6,896 nucleotides of DNA from JBHHXG01 sp046756985 (GTDB taxonomy: Bacteria > Pseudomonadota > Zetaproteobacteria > Mariprofundales > Mariprofundaceae): the NCBI GenBank assembly GCA_046756985.1, contig JBHHXG010000077.1:1-6896 (forward strand), written 5' to 3'. Positions 1-5,874 of this stretch are shown piece after piece. The notes beneath the pieces were generated by a model, which saw only the letters and a program-made list of their open reading frames with translations, made no database searches and was not told the origin of the DNA. The position numbers and the translations under genes were made by a program. The first letter of the stretch is position 1, and each line of letters opens with the position of its first letter.

Positions 1-1187
1 GTGGATTTCGGCGGCATGACCTCACCCGAATCGGCCACGGCCATCAAGTCATTCATACTGGTCGGAAAAAGCGAGAAGGCCACGGCCATTTCTCCGGAAT
101 CCACACGCCGTTCAAGCTCCTCCAGACCGCGGATACCGCCGACAAAATCAATGCGCGGATCACGCCTTGGATCGCTGATATCGAGCACGGGATCGATCAG
201 ATTGTTCGCCAGCAGGCTGACATCCAGCCGCGCCACCGGGTCATCAGCAGGGATCAGCTCAGGGTTGATGTTGAGGCGGAACCAGCGGCCCGGCAGATAC
301 ATGCCGAACTCCCCCGCTCCACCGGGGCTGACAGGCGCATCACTCGGCTCGACAGCAAAGGCATCATCAAGCCGGGTGAGAAACGCATCTTCATCCATGC
401 CGTTCAGGTCACGAATTACGCGGTTGTAGTCGATAATCTGCATCTGATCGTGCGGGAACATCACGGCCAGAAAATAATTGTAGGGCTCATCCCCTGTATG
501 CTCGGGGTTTGCCTCGGCCCTGGCTGCCGCCACGCGTGACGCCGCCGCCGAGCGGTGGTGACCATCGGCGACATACAAGGCATGCATCCCTTCAAAGGCC
601 TGCTCCAGCTGTGTGATGATATCCACATCCCGGATCACCCATATCTGGTGCCTCACGCCATCCAGCACAATATCGGCATCGGCTGCGTCTTCTGCTTGAG
701 TGGCCAGGATGGACTCAACGTTTTGATCGGCCCGGTAGGTCAGAAGCACGGGGCCGGTCTGCGCATCGGTGGCATCAATCTGGCGCACACGGTCATCTTC
801 CTTGTCCGGACGCGTGAACTCATGCCGTTTGATGCGGCCAGTATTGTAGGCCTCCACCGAGGCCGCGGCGACGAGCCCCGTCTGCTGATGCGCCCCCATC
901 GTCATGCGGTAGGCATACAGACAAGGGGTTTCATCCTGCGCCAGCACGCTCTGGTCGATCATGCGTTCCAGATTTTCGGCTGCCTTGTGATAGACGGCCG
1001 GATCGAAGGGATCGGTGCCCTCGGGCAAATCAATTTCAGCCTTGGAGATATGCAGGAAACTCCACGGGTGGTCTGCAGTGCGGGCACGCGCCTCGGCGGT
1101 GTTCAACACGTCATACGGCGGCGCAGCAACGTCCGCGGCAAGATCGCCTACGGGTCGCAGGCCGGCAAAGGCTCGAATCAGTGTCAT
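1..1187 (-). CDS. DUF1015 family protein, C-terminus beyond left edge
   Basis: This gene encodes a DUF1015 (conserved uncharacterised) protein, of which 395 residues are visible. The reading frame is open from the ATG at 1185-1187 to the window edge. Hallmarks seen are an N-terminal FAGLRP block with APPYDV (about residues 7-27), RHEFTRPDKEDDR (121-133), the family signature VADGHHRSAAA (206-216), IDFVGG (346-351) and the C-terminal MPPKS, where the window cuts it. Family members are usually a little over 400 residues, so probably only about 20 residues are missing. The start is well fixed: AGGAGG lies 7 bases upstream, inside the end of the DUF455 gene, and the ATG overlaps that gene's TGA as ATGA. 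Translational coupling is therefore likely. No signal peptide or membrane segment is seen, so it is probably cytosolic. The biochemical function is not established; the conserved histidines suggest a catalytic or ligand-binding site, but that is inference. Confidence 0.93.
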   Translation of the reverse strand, partial: MTLIRAFAGLRPVGDLAADVAAPPYDVLNTAEARARTADHPWSFLHISKAEIDLPEGTDPFDPAVYHKAAENLERMIDQSVLAQDETPCLYAYRMTMGAHQQTGLVAAASVEAYNTGRIKRHEFTRPDKEDDRVRQIDATDAQTGPVLLTYRADQNVESILATQAEDAADADIVLDGVRHQIWVIRDVDIITQLEQAFEGMHALYVADGHHRSAAASRVAAARAEANPEHTGDEPYNYFLAVMFPHDQMQIIDYNRVIRDLNGMDEDAFLTRLDDAFAVEPSDAPVSPGGAGEFGMYLPGRWFRLNINPELIPADDPVARLDVSLLANNLIDPVLDISDPRRDPRIDFVGGIRGLEELERRVDSGEMAVAFSLFPTSMNDLMAVADSGEVMPPKS

Positions 1188-1984
1188 GCTGTTACCTCCT
1201 GCACATGGTTGAGTTCCCAGTCGCTGAAACCTGCCTGCCTGCGGGCCGTGACATTCAATACCCCTTGCAACCCCTTAGGAAAATGTTTCTTCAAAAGACT
1301 GATAAAGCTTTGTTCCGGATCAAGCCCCCGCTGTTCGCAACAATATCTGAACCAGCGCGTGCCGATCTTCACATGACCGATTTCATCACGCAGGATGATT
1401 TCCAGAATCGAAACCGCCTCATGATCGCCGGCCTGACGGAACTTCTCGATGATGCCAGGCGTGACATCGAGCCCGCGGGCTTCGAGCACACGCGGCACCA
1501 GCGCCAGGCGCTGCAAAATATCACCCGCTGTTTTCTCCGCCATCTCCCACAGGCCGTTATGGGCTTCGAAGTCACCATAATCATGGCCGAGGGTTTGCAG
1601 ATGCGCCCGGATCAGCCCGAAGTGACAGACCTCCTCGTCGGCAACCTTGAGCCAGTCGGCATAGAAGTCCGTGGGCATATCAGCAAAGCGCTGCACGATA
1701 TCCAGTGCGAGGTTAATCGCATTGAACTCGATATGGGCAATGGCATGCAGCATGATGGCACGCCCTTGTTGGGTGCCCACGCCGCGCCTCGGCACACGGG
1801 CAGGCGGCACAAGATGCGGGCTTGTGGGGCGACCCGGCTGCTCGACTGGGACCGGCACGCCAAATGTGGCCGCATCCAGACTGGCTTCCCGGAAGGCAGC
1901 CACCATGTACCGTGTCTGCTCCAGCTTCTGATCCACATTAGTGCTCAACAGACACTGCCGCACGACATCAAACAGATTTTTCAC
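1184..1984 (-). CDS. DUF455 ferritin-like diiron-type protein
   Basis: This 266-residue protein belongs to the DUF455 ferritin-like family. The sequence shows the ligand pattern of a four-helix diiron bundle: Glu86 in AIAHIEFNAI, Glu118 and His121 in the ExxH of ADEEVCHF, Glu168 in RVLEAR, and Glu201 and His204 in the ExxH of RDEIGHVK. All six expected metal ligands are thus present, so a dinuclear iron (or Mn/Fe) site and a redox or oxygenase role are plausible. The substrate is unknown. MiaE, a tRNA hydroxylase, has a related fold, but I see no reason to call this MiaE. The start is a GTG at 1982-1984 with AAGGAG 5 bases upstream. The next gene, DUF1015, overlaps its stop by four bases (ATGA), so the two form an operon. 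It is divergent from hflD with almost no space between. No signal peptide or membrane segment is seen; it is probably cytosolic. Confidence 0.93.
   Translation of the reverse strand: MKNLFDVVRQCLLSTNVDQKLEQTRYMVAAFREASLDAATFGVPVPVEQPGRPTSPHLVPPARVPRRGVGTQQGRAIMLHAIAHIEFNAINLALDIVQRFADMPTDFYADWLKVADEEVCHFGLIRAHLQTLGHDYGDFEAHNGLWEMAEKTAGDILQRLALVPRVLEARGLDVTPGIIEKFRQAGDHEAVSILEIILRDEIGHVKIGTRWFRYCCEQRGLDPEQSFISLLKKHFPKGLQGVLNVTARRQAGFSDWELNHVQEVTA
1195..1200 (-). promoter_or_regulatory. Ribosome binding site of the DUF1015 gene
   Basis: A perfect AGGAGG on the minus strand lies 7 bases before the ATG at 1187. It sits within the last codons of the upstream DUF455 gene. Together with the ATGA overlap it decides the DUF1015 start and supports coupled translation. 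Confidence 0.8.
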
Positions 1985-1989
1985 GCGAT

Positions 1990-1995
1990 CTCCTT
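1990..1995 (-). promoter_or_regulatory. Ribosome binding site of the DUF455 gene
   Basis: AAGGAG on the minus strand lies 5 bases before the GTG at 1984. It supports the GTG start of the DUF455 gene over later in-frame codons. It lies in the narrow gap between the divergent DUF455 and hflD genes, so mRNA 5' ends or promoters of the two may overlap here. Confidence 0.7.
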
Positions 1996-2001
1996 GAGAC
2001 G

Positions 2002-2682
2002 ATGGTCACACATGGCCACAATGCGTCCATGTCCGGCACCATACCATCAGCCCTGACCCAGCGCGTCACCGCACTGGCAGCCCTGTGCCAGAGTGTCTAT
2101 CTGGTGGATGCCATTGCCCGCAAAGGTAACGCAGATGAGGCGGATATGCATGCCTGTTCGGTCAGCATTCTGGCCTCTGTCGCCGGGCACACTTCGATTG
2201 CAGATATTTATGGTGGCATCCATCATCTGCAGACAGGCCTGCGCACTGCCATCAGCCTGCTAAAGGGTGAAGCGATACCGCAGGCCAAGTCACTGATGAC
2301 CTATGCTGCGGGCATCATGACCATTGAGCGCAAACTGGCGAAGAATACCAAAATGCGAACACATCTGGCCGAAGGCATGCAGCGTATCGCCACACAGGCA
2401 CAATATTTTGGCAGCACCGCCCATCCGAATATCACCGCCGCCATTGCCGGGTTATACGCCGAAACCATCAGCACAATGAAACCGCGCATCATCGTGCGCG
2501 GCAAACCGGAATTCCTGACCCAGAAGACCAACACGGACAAAGTGCGCACATTGCTGATAGCGGCTCTGCGTGCGACTCACCTGTGGCGCAAGCACGGCGG
2601 TAGCCACTTCAAACTGCTGCTTGGCCGGAAAAAGCTGCTCAGGGAGGCCGAGAGACTGCTCAAAGAGGCCAGTATTGCCTGA
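2002..2682 (+). CDS. hflD: High frequency lysogenization protein HflD homolog
   Basis: The 226-residue product resembles E. coli HflD (213 residues) along its length. Matching blocks are the N-terminal LAALCQSVYLV, the central MTIERKLAKN (E. coli MVLERKLSS), GLYAETIS..KPRIIVRG (E. coli AIYVDVIS..GPRIQVTG) and the C-terminal KVRTLLIAALRATHLWRKHGG. E. coli HflD is a peripheral membrane protein that affects stability and DNA binding of phage lambda CII; its normal host role is not settled. In many gammaproteobacteria it lies between mnmA and purB, and neither is here. The start is uncertain. ATG 2002 has only a weak GAG upstream, while ATG 2029 gives 217 residues and fits the family N-terminus better but has no clear ribosome site. 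The gene is divergent from the DUF455 gene, and the DUF2141 gene follows 37 bases downstream, probably in the same transcript. Confidence 0.92.
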   Translation: MVTHGHNASMSGTIPSALTQRVTALAALCQSVYLVDAIARKGNADEADMHACSVSILASVAGHTSIADIYGGIHHLQTGLRTAISLLKGEAIPQAKSLMTYAAGIMTIERKLAKNTKMRTHLAEGMQRIATQAQYFGSTAHPNITAAIAGLYAETISTMKPRIIVRGKPEFLTQKTNTDKVRTLLIAALRATHLWRKHGGSHFKLLLGRKKLLREAERLLKEASIA

Positions 2683-2719
2683 TTTTTACCCGGCAGACAT
2701 CAAACTTTCAGGGCGGGAC

Positions 2720-3166
2720 ATGATCCGCTCTTGCGGCATTCCAGTGCTGTTGATGTTGATGATGTCAGCCTTCACGCCAACCGATATATACGCGGCAGAT
2801 ATGACAGGCGCATTGCGTATCGAGGTCACAGGACTGAAATCCAGTAAGGGAGCGGTCGCCTTTGCCCTGTACGACTCGGCCAGCCGTTACAAAAAACATA
2901 CAGACCCGCTGCGCTCCGCCTCCAGACCCATAAACAATCGGTCCTGCGTATGGCAAACCGGGGAGCTTCCTTACGGGGAATACGCCGTCATGCTGTATCA
3001 CGATGAAAATGGCAATGGCAGGCTGGATTCAGGGCTGTTTCATATCCCTGTCGAGCCGTATGGCCTGTCCAACAATGCACGAAGCAGCTTTGGCCCGGCT
3101 TCGTATGAAGATACAAAATTTGTGCTGAAAGCGCCGCTTAAGATGCTGGTGATCAAGGTGAAATAA
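2720..3166 (+). CDS. DUF2141 family secreted protein
   Basis: The gene encodes 148 residues. The N-terminus is a typical Sec signal: MIRSC, a hydrophobic core rich in Leu and Met (residues 7-18), then a likely signal peptidase I site after IYA (about residue 25). The mature part of about 123 residues carries the DUF2141 pattern: LRIEVTGLKSSKGAVAFALY (32-51), LPYGEYAVMLYHDENGNGRLD (83-103) and IPVEPYGLSNNARSSFGP (109-126). DENGNGRLD resembles the first part of a calcium-binding EF-hand-type loop (Asp95, Asn97, Asn99, Asp103) but lacks the acidic residue at loop position 12, so metal binding is only a guess. The family is a small periplasmic or extracellular beta-rich domain of unknown function. 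ATG 2720 was chosen because it gives the complete signal peptide and has AGGG about 6 bases upstream. It follows hflD closely and ends before a candidate terminator. Confidence 0.88.
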   Translation: MIRSCGIPVLLMLMMSAFTPTDIYAADMTGALRIEVTGLKSSKGAVAFALYDSASRYKKHTDPLRSASRPINNRSCVWQTGELPYGEYAVMLYHDENGNGRLDSGLFHIPVEPYGLSNNARSSFGPASYEDTKFVLKAPLKMLVIKVK

Positions 3167-3209
3167 CAGCGAACAGTTACAGATAACACCGGATATGCCC
3201 TATCGTCCG

Positions 3210-3234
3210 GGCTAATCCTGGCCGTTAGCCTTTT
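3210..3234 (+). terminator. Candidate rho-independent terminator of hflD-DUF2141
   Basis: An inverted repeat GGCTAA (3210-3215) / TTAGCC (3225-3230) with a 9-base loop is followed at once by TTTT (3231-3234). It lies 43 bases after the DUF2141 stop. The 6-bp stem and four-base T run are modest. The hairpin also overlaps the last codons and TAG of the convergent 833-residue gene. On the minus strand it lacks a T run, so it would work for plus-strand transcripts only. Confidence 0.45.
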
Positions 3235-5713
3235 CCGCCTCGGAGAAGATACCATTCAGTGTATCTTCCTGTTGTGCATCACCGGCACCGGGAGCATCCA
3301 GTTCAAAACCGGAGGCTTTTTTCTCAAACTCCAGCGTACTGATCTCGATCTTCCGGATGCCTTCAGGCCCGTCAGCCGCTGATGGCGGGCTCGCTGGCGC
3401 TGCCGCACTCTGCTGTTGCGGCGCGCGTCTGTGATAAATCCCGATAATGCTTTTCGCTCGGGCAACTAACAGGTCGGGGTCGGTGGGCTTGCCGATAAAG
3501 GCGTCCGCGCCACTGTTCAGCGCCGATGCCTCATCTTTGCTGGCGGTCATCAGCATGGTGCCGACATTCTCACAGGATGGCGTTTGGCGAATGCGCTCGA
3601 TCAGCTCGCCGCCGCTCATTTCAGGCAGGGTAAAGTCCGTAAGCACCAGATCGGGACTCTGTTGCTGTTGCAGCATTTCCCACGCCTTTTCCGCACAATC
3701 GGCCGTCTCAACATAAAAGCCGCCAATGGTCAGAATATGCTTGATGTATTCAAGCGTCGTCGGCGAATCGTCAACCAGCAGAATCGTGGATTTTCCCTGT
3801 GCATCCGCGGCTCTGACAGGCTCAGCCGGCTGATCCGGGATAATCGGTGGCAACTCCTCAGTCGCTGCGGGTTCGACAGGGGCAACCGGTTCCGGTTCGG
3901 TTTCAGCCGCCGCCATGAATATGCCACTATCCAGATGCTCTGCCGCCGCTTCTTTGGCTTCTTTCTCGCTGGCCTGGAATATCTCAGCCAACGAATCATC
4001 TTTGCCGGAGGTTTCTTCCGGGTCACGCAAATGCGCCACCCTGCCCATACTGAGCCGTTCCTGAAGATTGAAGGCCTCCGGGCATGGCAGGCTGCCCAGG
4101 ATCTCTTCGATACTTGTTGAGCCCTCAATGGCCCTGTTCATACCGGCCTCAAATAACGTCAGCATGCCCTTGTATCTGGCCTGTTTCTCAATCTCGGGCG
4201 CATGCGTTCCAGCGGCAATCAGTTTGCAGATATCCTCATCAACAAGGATGGTTTCATAAACCGCAAGATGATCCCTGAAGCCGCTACGAAGACACTTGTC
4301 ACATCCCTTGGGTGCATAAAACTCCAGCGAGTTTCCGAGCCCCCATTGCTGACTGATTTCCTCATGCAGATTGGCCCTGGTCTTGCAATCCGGGCACAGC
4401 TTTCTGACGAGGCGCTGGGCGCTGATGAGTTGAAGCGCCGGTGCGGCCTGTCCAAGGTCAATCCCTCTGTCCTTCAGCGCCCTGAACATTTCCGTGATCC
4501 TGCCGGCTTCCATGCCGGCCAGCACCAGATGTCCCTGGCTGGCGGCATCAAAGGCCAGCTGAGCAACGTCCTGGTCCCGGAGATCGCCTATCATGATAAC
4601 GTCGTCACTCTCGCCAAGGGCCGTCCGGATTGCCTCAGCAAATCCCTGCTCCCTGCTATCATCCACTTCGATCTGCGTCATACCGTCCACCTGCAGACGA
4701 ACCGGATGCTCAACGGACACAACTTTTCGTCCCTGCTGGATAGCATGGCGCACCATTGCATAAAGCGTGCAGGCCTTGCCGCTTCTTGCAGGACCGGTGA
4801 CCAGCACCATGCCTTCATTCGCGGCAAGCGCTTCTTTGATGCGTGGCAACGTTGATGGATTGAATCCGATTTCTTCAAGAGAAAGATTCAGTGCAGCCGG
4901 GTCGATAATGCGCACCCGCACATGCTCATTCGAATCTACAGGACTGACCGCCACTCTGAGTAGATATTTTGACTGGCCGATCCCGATCCTGCACTGGCCG
5001 GCCTGGGCCTGATCTGTGATGGCTACATCAAGCTTGGCCATGGCCTTGAGATGCGCAACGATCTTATGATGCAATTCGGCCGGCAGTTCGTGAACTGTCT
5101 TTGTCACGCCATCAAAACGGAAGCGGATAAAGGCGCGGTCTTTCTCCGGCAAGAAATCAAATTCGGATGCACGGCTGTGTACCGCCTTGGCAATCGTTGA
5201 GGTCAGTACCTTGCGGGCAAGTGCGGCGGCATCGTCCTGAGGGCTTTTAGTTGTTGTAACTTTGAGCATGCCCGTAGCGACACTGGTATCATGGAAAAGC
5301 CCGTGAATATGCGCTTCAAAATCGGATTTGCGGATAAATACGGCCTGAACAGGCCTGTTGAATATCCTTGAAAGCTCGTCAATTTTAGACAAATCCATCG
5401 GGTCCAGCATACCGACCACAGCCTGTTGGCCGCTGATGGCGATCGGTATGAAGCGGTACTTACGCGCCATTTCCTTGCTGCACTGACGCAGCAGACGGGC
5501 ATCAGGCTGGACGCTGCCGAGTGAAATGACAGGGATTTTGAGGAATCTGGCCAGGCAATTGGTAATCTCGTCCTTGTTTTTGACCTGCTTGCTGAACAGC
5601 AGATTCGTCAGGACGGATTCACCATTACCGCGTCTGGCCTCCACAGCCTGCTGCAAGGCGCCCGTGGTAACCAATCCGCACCGGATAAGCTCTTCGCCGG
5701 CTTCTTTTTTCAC
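3212..5713 (-). CDS. GspE/PilB-family pseudo-ATPase fused to a receiver domain
   Basis: This 833-residue protein has, in order, a GspE/PilB N-domain (about 1-140), the N2 part and RecA-like core of a type II secretion/type IV pilus ATPase (about 160-545), an acidic Pro/Glu-rich linker (about 565-638), a CheY-like receiver domain (about 641-757) and a tail to 833. Kept signatures are Arg197/Arg199 in IRFRFDG, P-loop Lys313, CPDC (440-443), CDKC (471-474) and AQRLVRKL (432-439). Catalytic positions are altered: the P-loop reads GPARSGKA with Ala314 for Ser/Thr, the Asp box reads EHPVR for EDPVE, Walker B ends in GDLRD (Asp377 for Glu), and the His box reads AGMEAG for STLHTN. Normal ATP hydrolysis is therefore doubtful. 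The receiver has Asp648/Asp649, phosphoacceptor Asp693, Thr723 and Lys742. The start is GTG 5713 with AGGGGGAG just upstream; an in-frame TAG at 5723-5725 rules out a longer form. The frame is intact, so it is not a decayed gene. I infer a regulatory pilus/secretion paralog. Confidence 0.9.
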   Translation of the reverse strand: MKKEAGEELIRCGLVTTGALQQAVEARRGNGESVLTNLLFSKQVKNKDEITNCLARFLKIPVISLGSVQPDARLLRQCSKEMARKYRFIPIAISGQQAVVGMLDPMDLSKIDELSRIFNRPVQAVFIRKSDFEAHIHGLFHDTSVATGMLKVTTTKSPQDDAAALARKVLTSTIAKAVHSRASEFDFLPEKDRAFIRFRFDGVTKTVHELPAELHHKIVAHLKAMAKLDVAITDQAQAGQCRIGIGQSKYLLRVAVSPVDSNEHVRVRIIDPAALNLSLEEIGFNPSTLPRIKEALAANEGMVLVTGPARSGKACTLYAMVRHAIQQGRKVVSVEHPVRLQVDGMTQIEVDDSREQGFAEAIRTALGESDDVIMIGDLRDQDVAQLAFDAASQGHLVLAGMEAGRITEMFRALKDRGIDLGQAAPALQLISAQRLVRKLCPDCKTRANLHEEISQQWGLGNSLEFYAPKGCDKCLRSGFRDHLAVYETILVDEDICKLIAAGTHAPEIEKQARYKGMLTLFEAGMNRAIEGSTSIEEILGSLPCPEAFNLQERLSMGRVAHLRDPEETSGKDDSLAEIFQASEKEAKEAAAEHLDSGIFMAAAETEPEPVAPVEPAATEELPPIIPDQPAEPVRAADAQGKSTILLVDDSPTTLEYIKHILTIGGFYVETADCAEKAWEMLQQQQSPDLVLTDFTLPEMSGGELIERIRQTPSCENVGTMLMTASKDEASALNSGADAFIGKPTDPDLLVARAKSIIGIYHRRAPQQQSAAAPASPPSAADGPEGIRKIEISTLEFEKKASGFELDAPGAGDAQQEDTLNGIFSEAEKANGQD

Positions 5714-5716
5714 GTA

Positions 5717-5724
5717 CTCCCCCT
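5717..5724 (-). promoter_or_regulatory. Ribosome binding site of the pseudo-ATPase/receiver gene
   Basis: AGGGGGAG on the minus strand ends 3 bases before the GTG at 5713. It supports this rare start codon, since the next in-frame ATG would remove about 80 residues of the conserved N-domain. Confidence 0.65.
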
Positions 5725-5729
5725 AGCCC

Positions 5730-5759
5730 AACATATTTCAGCACATCGGCAGCAGTAAA
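5730..5759 (-). promoter_or_regulatory. Candidate sigma70-type promoter of the pseudo-ATPase gene
   Basis: On the minus strand TTTACT (5754-5759) and TATGTT (5730-5735) are separated by 18 bases. Each hexamer matches the consensus at four of six positions. The -10 lies about 17 bases from the GTG, so a transcript would have a very short leader. This is a weak candidate chosen by eye. Confidence 0.25.
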
Positions 5760-5774
5760 AGCAAGGCTTTGCTT
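5759..5774. repeat. Perfect 6-bp inverted repeat in divergent intergenic region
   Basis: AAGCAA (5759-5764) and TTGCTT (5769-5774) flank a 4-base spacer GGCT. The repeat lies between the two divergent genes and touches the candidate -35 of the minus-strand promoter, so it could be an operator for a dimeric regulator. A short hairpin without function is equally possible. The rest of the 161-base gap shows only the candidate promoters and ribosome sites. Confidence 0.3.
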
Positions 5775-5810
5775 CACCCAGAACTGCAGCAGGACTCTGT
5801 GTTGATGTCA

Positions 5811-5837
5811 TAGACAGCTACGCCGGTATGCTAGAAT
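5811..5837 (+). promoter_or_regulatory. Candidate extended -10 promoter of the acyl-ligase gene
   Basis: TGCTAGAAT (5829-5837) fits the extended -10 pattern TGnTAnnnT. TAGACA (5811-5816) may serve as a weak -35 with a 15-base spacer; extended -10 promoters tolerate poor -35 elements. The ATG at 5875 is 37 bases beyond the -10, leaving a leader of about 30 bases with the ribosome site AGGGAG at 5865-5870. Confidence 0.35.
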
Positions 5838-5874
5838 AATTACGGCAAGTGGCTTTTGATGCACAGGGAGCAGT

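Noticed and set aside
555..1376. Long plus-strand open frame (273 codons) opposite DUF1015 and the DUF455 end
   Set aside because: It lies wholly antisense to two recognised genes, has no family resemblance, and arises from GC-biased codon use on the other strand.
1184..1984. Naming the DUF455 protein MiaE
   Set aside because: Only the general ferritin-like ligand pattern is shared. No specific MiaE sequence block was recognised.
1181..2056. 291-codon plus-strand open frame opposite the DUF455 gene
   Set aside because: The minus strand holds a complete DUF455 protein with diiron ligands and a good ribosome site. The plus frame shows no domain and ends inside hflD in another frame.
3189..3210. 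Inverted repeat CCGGA...TCCGG after the DUF2141 gene, considered as a terminator
   Set aside because: It has only 5 bp of stem, a 12-base loop and no following T run on either strand. The adjacent GGCTAA/TTAGCC hairpin with TTTT is the better candidate.
4202..4855. 217-codon plus-strand open frame opposite the ATPase core
   Set aside because: It is antisense to conserved motifs of the GspE/PilB core and has no recognisable domain or ribosome site.
3212..5713. Calling the large gene a working PilB or GspE motor, or a pseudogene
   Set aside because: A working motor is unlikely with four altered catalytic boxes. A pseudogene is unlikely because the frame is intact for 833 codons, the receiver residues are complete and the start signal is good.
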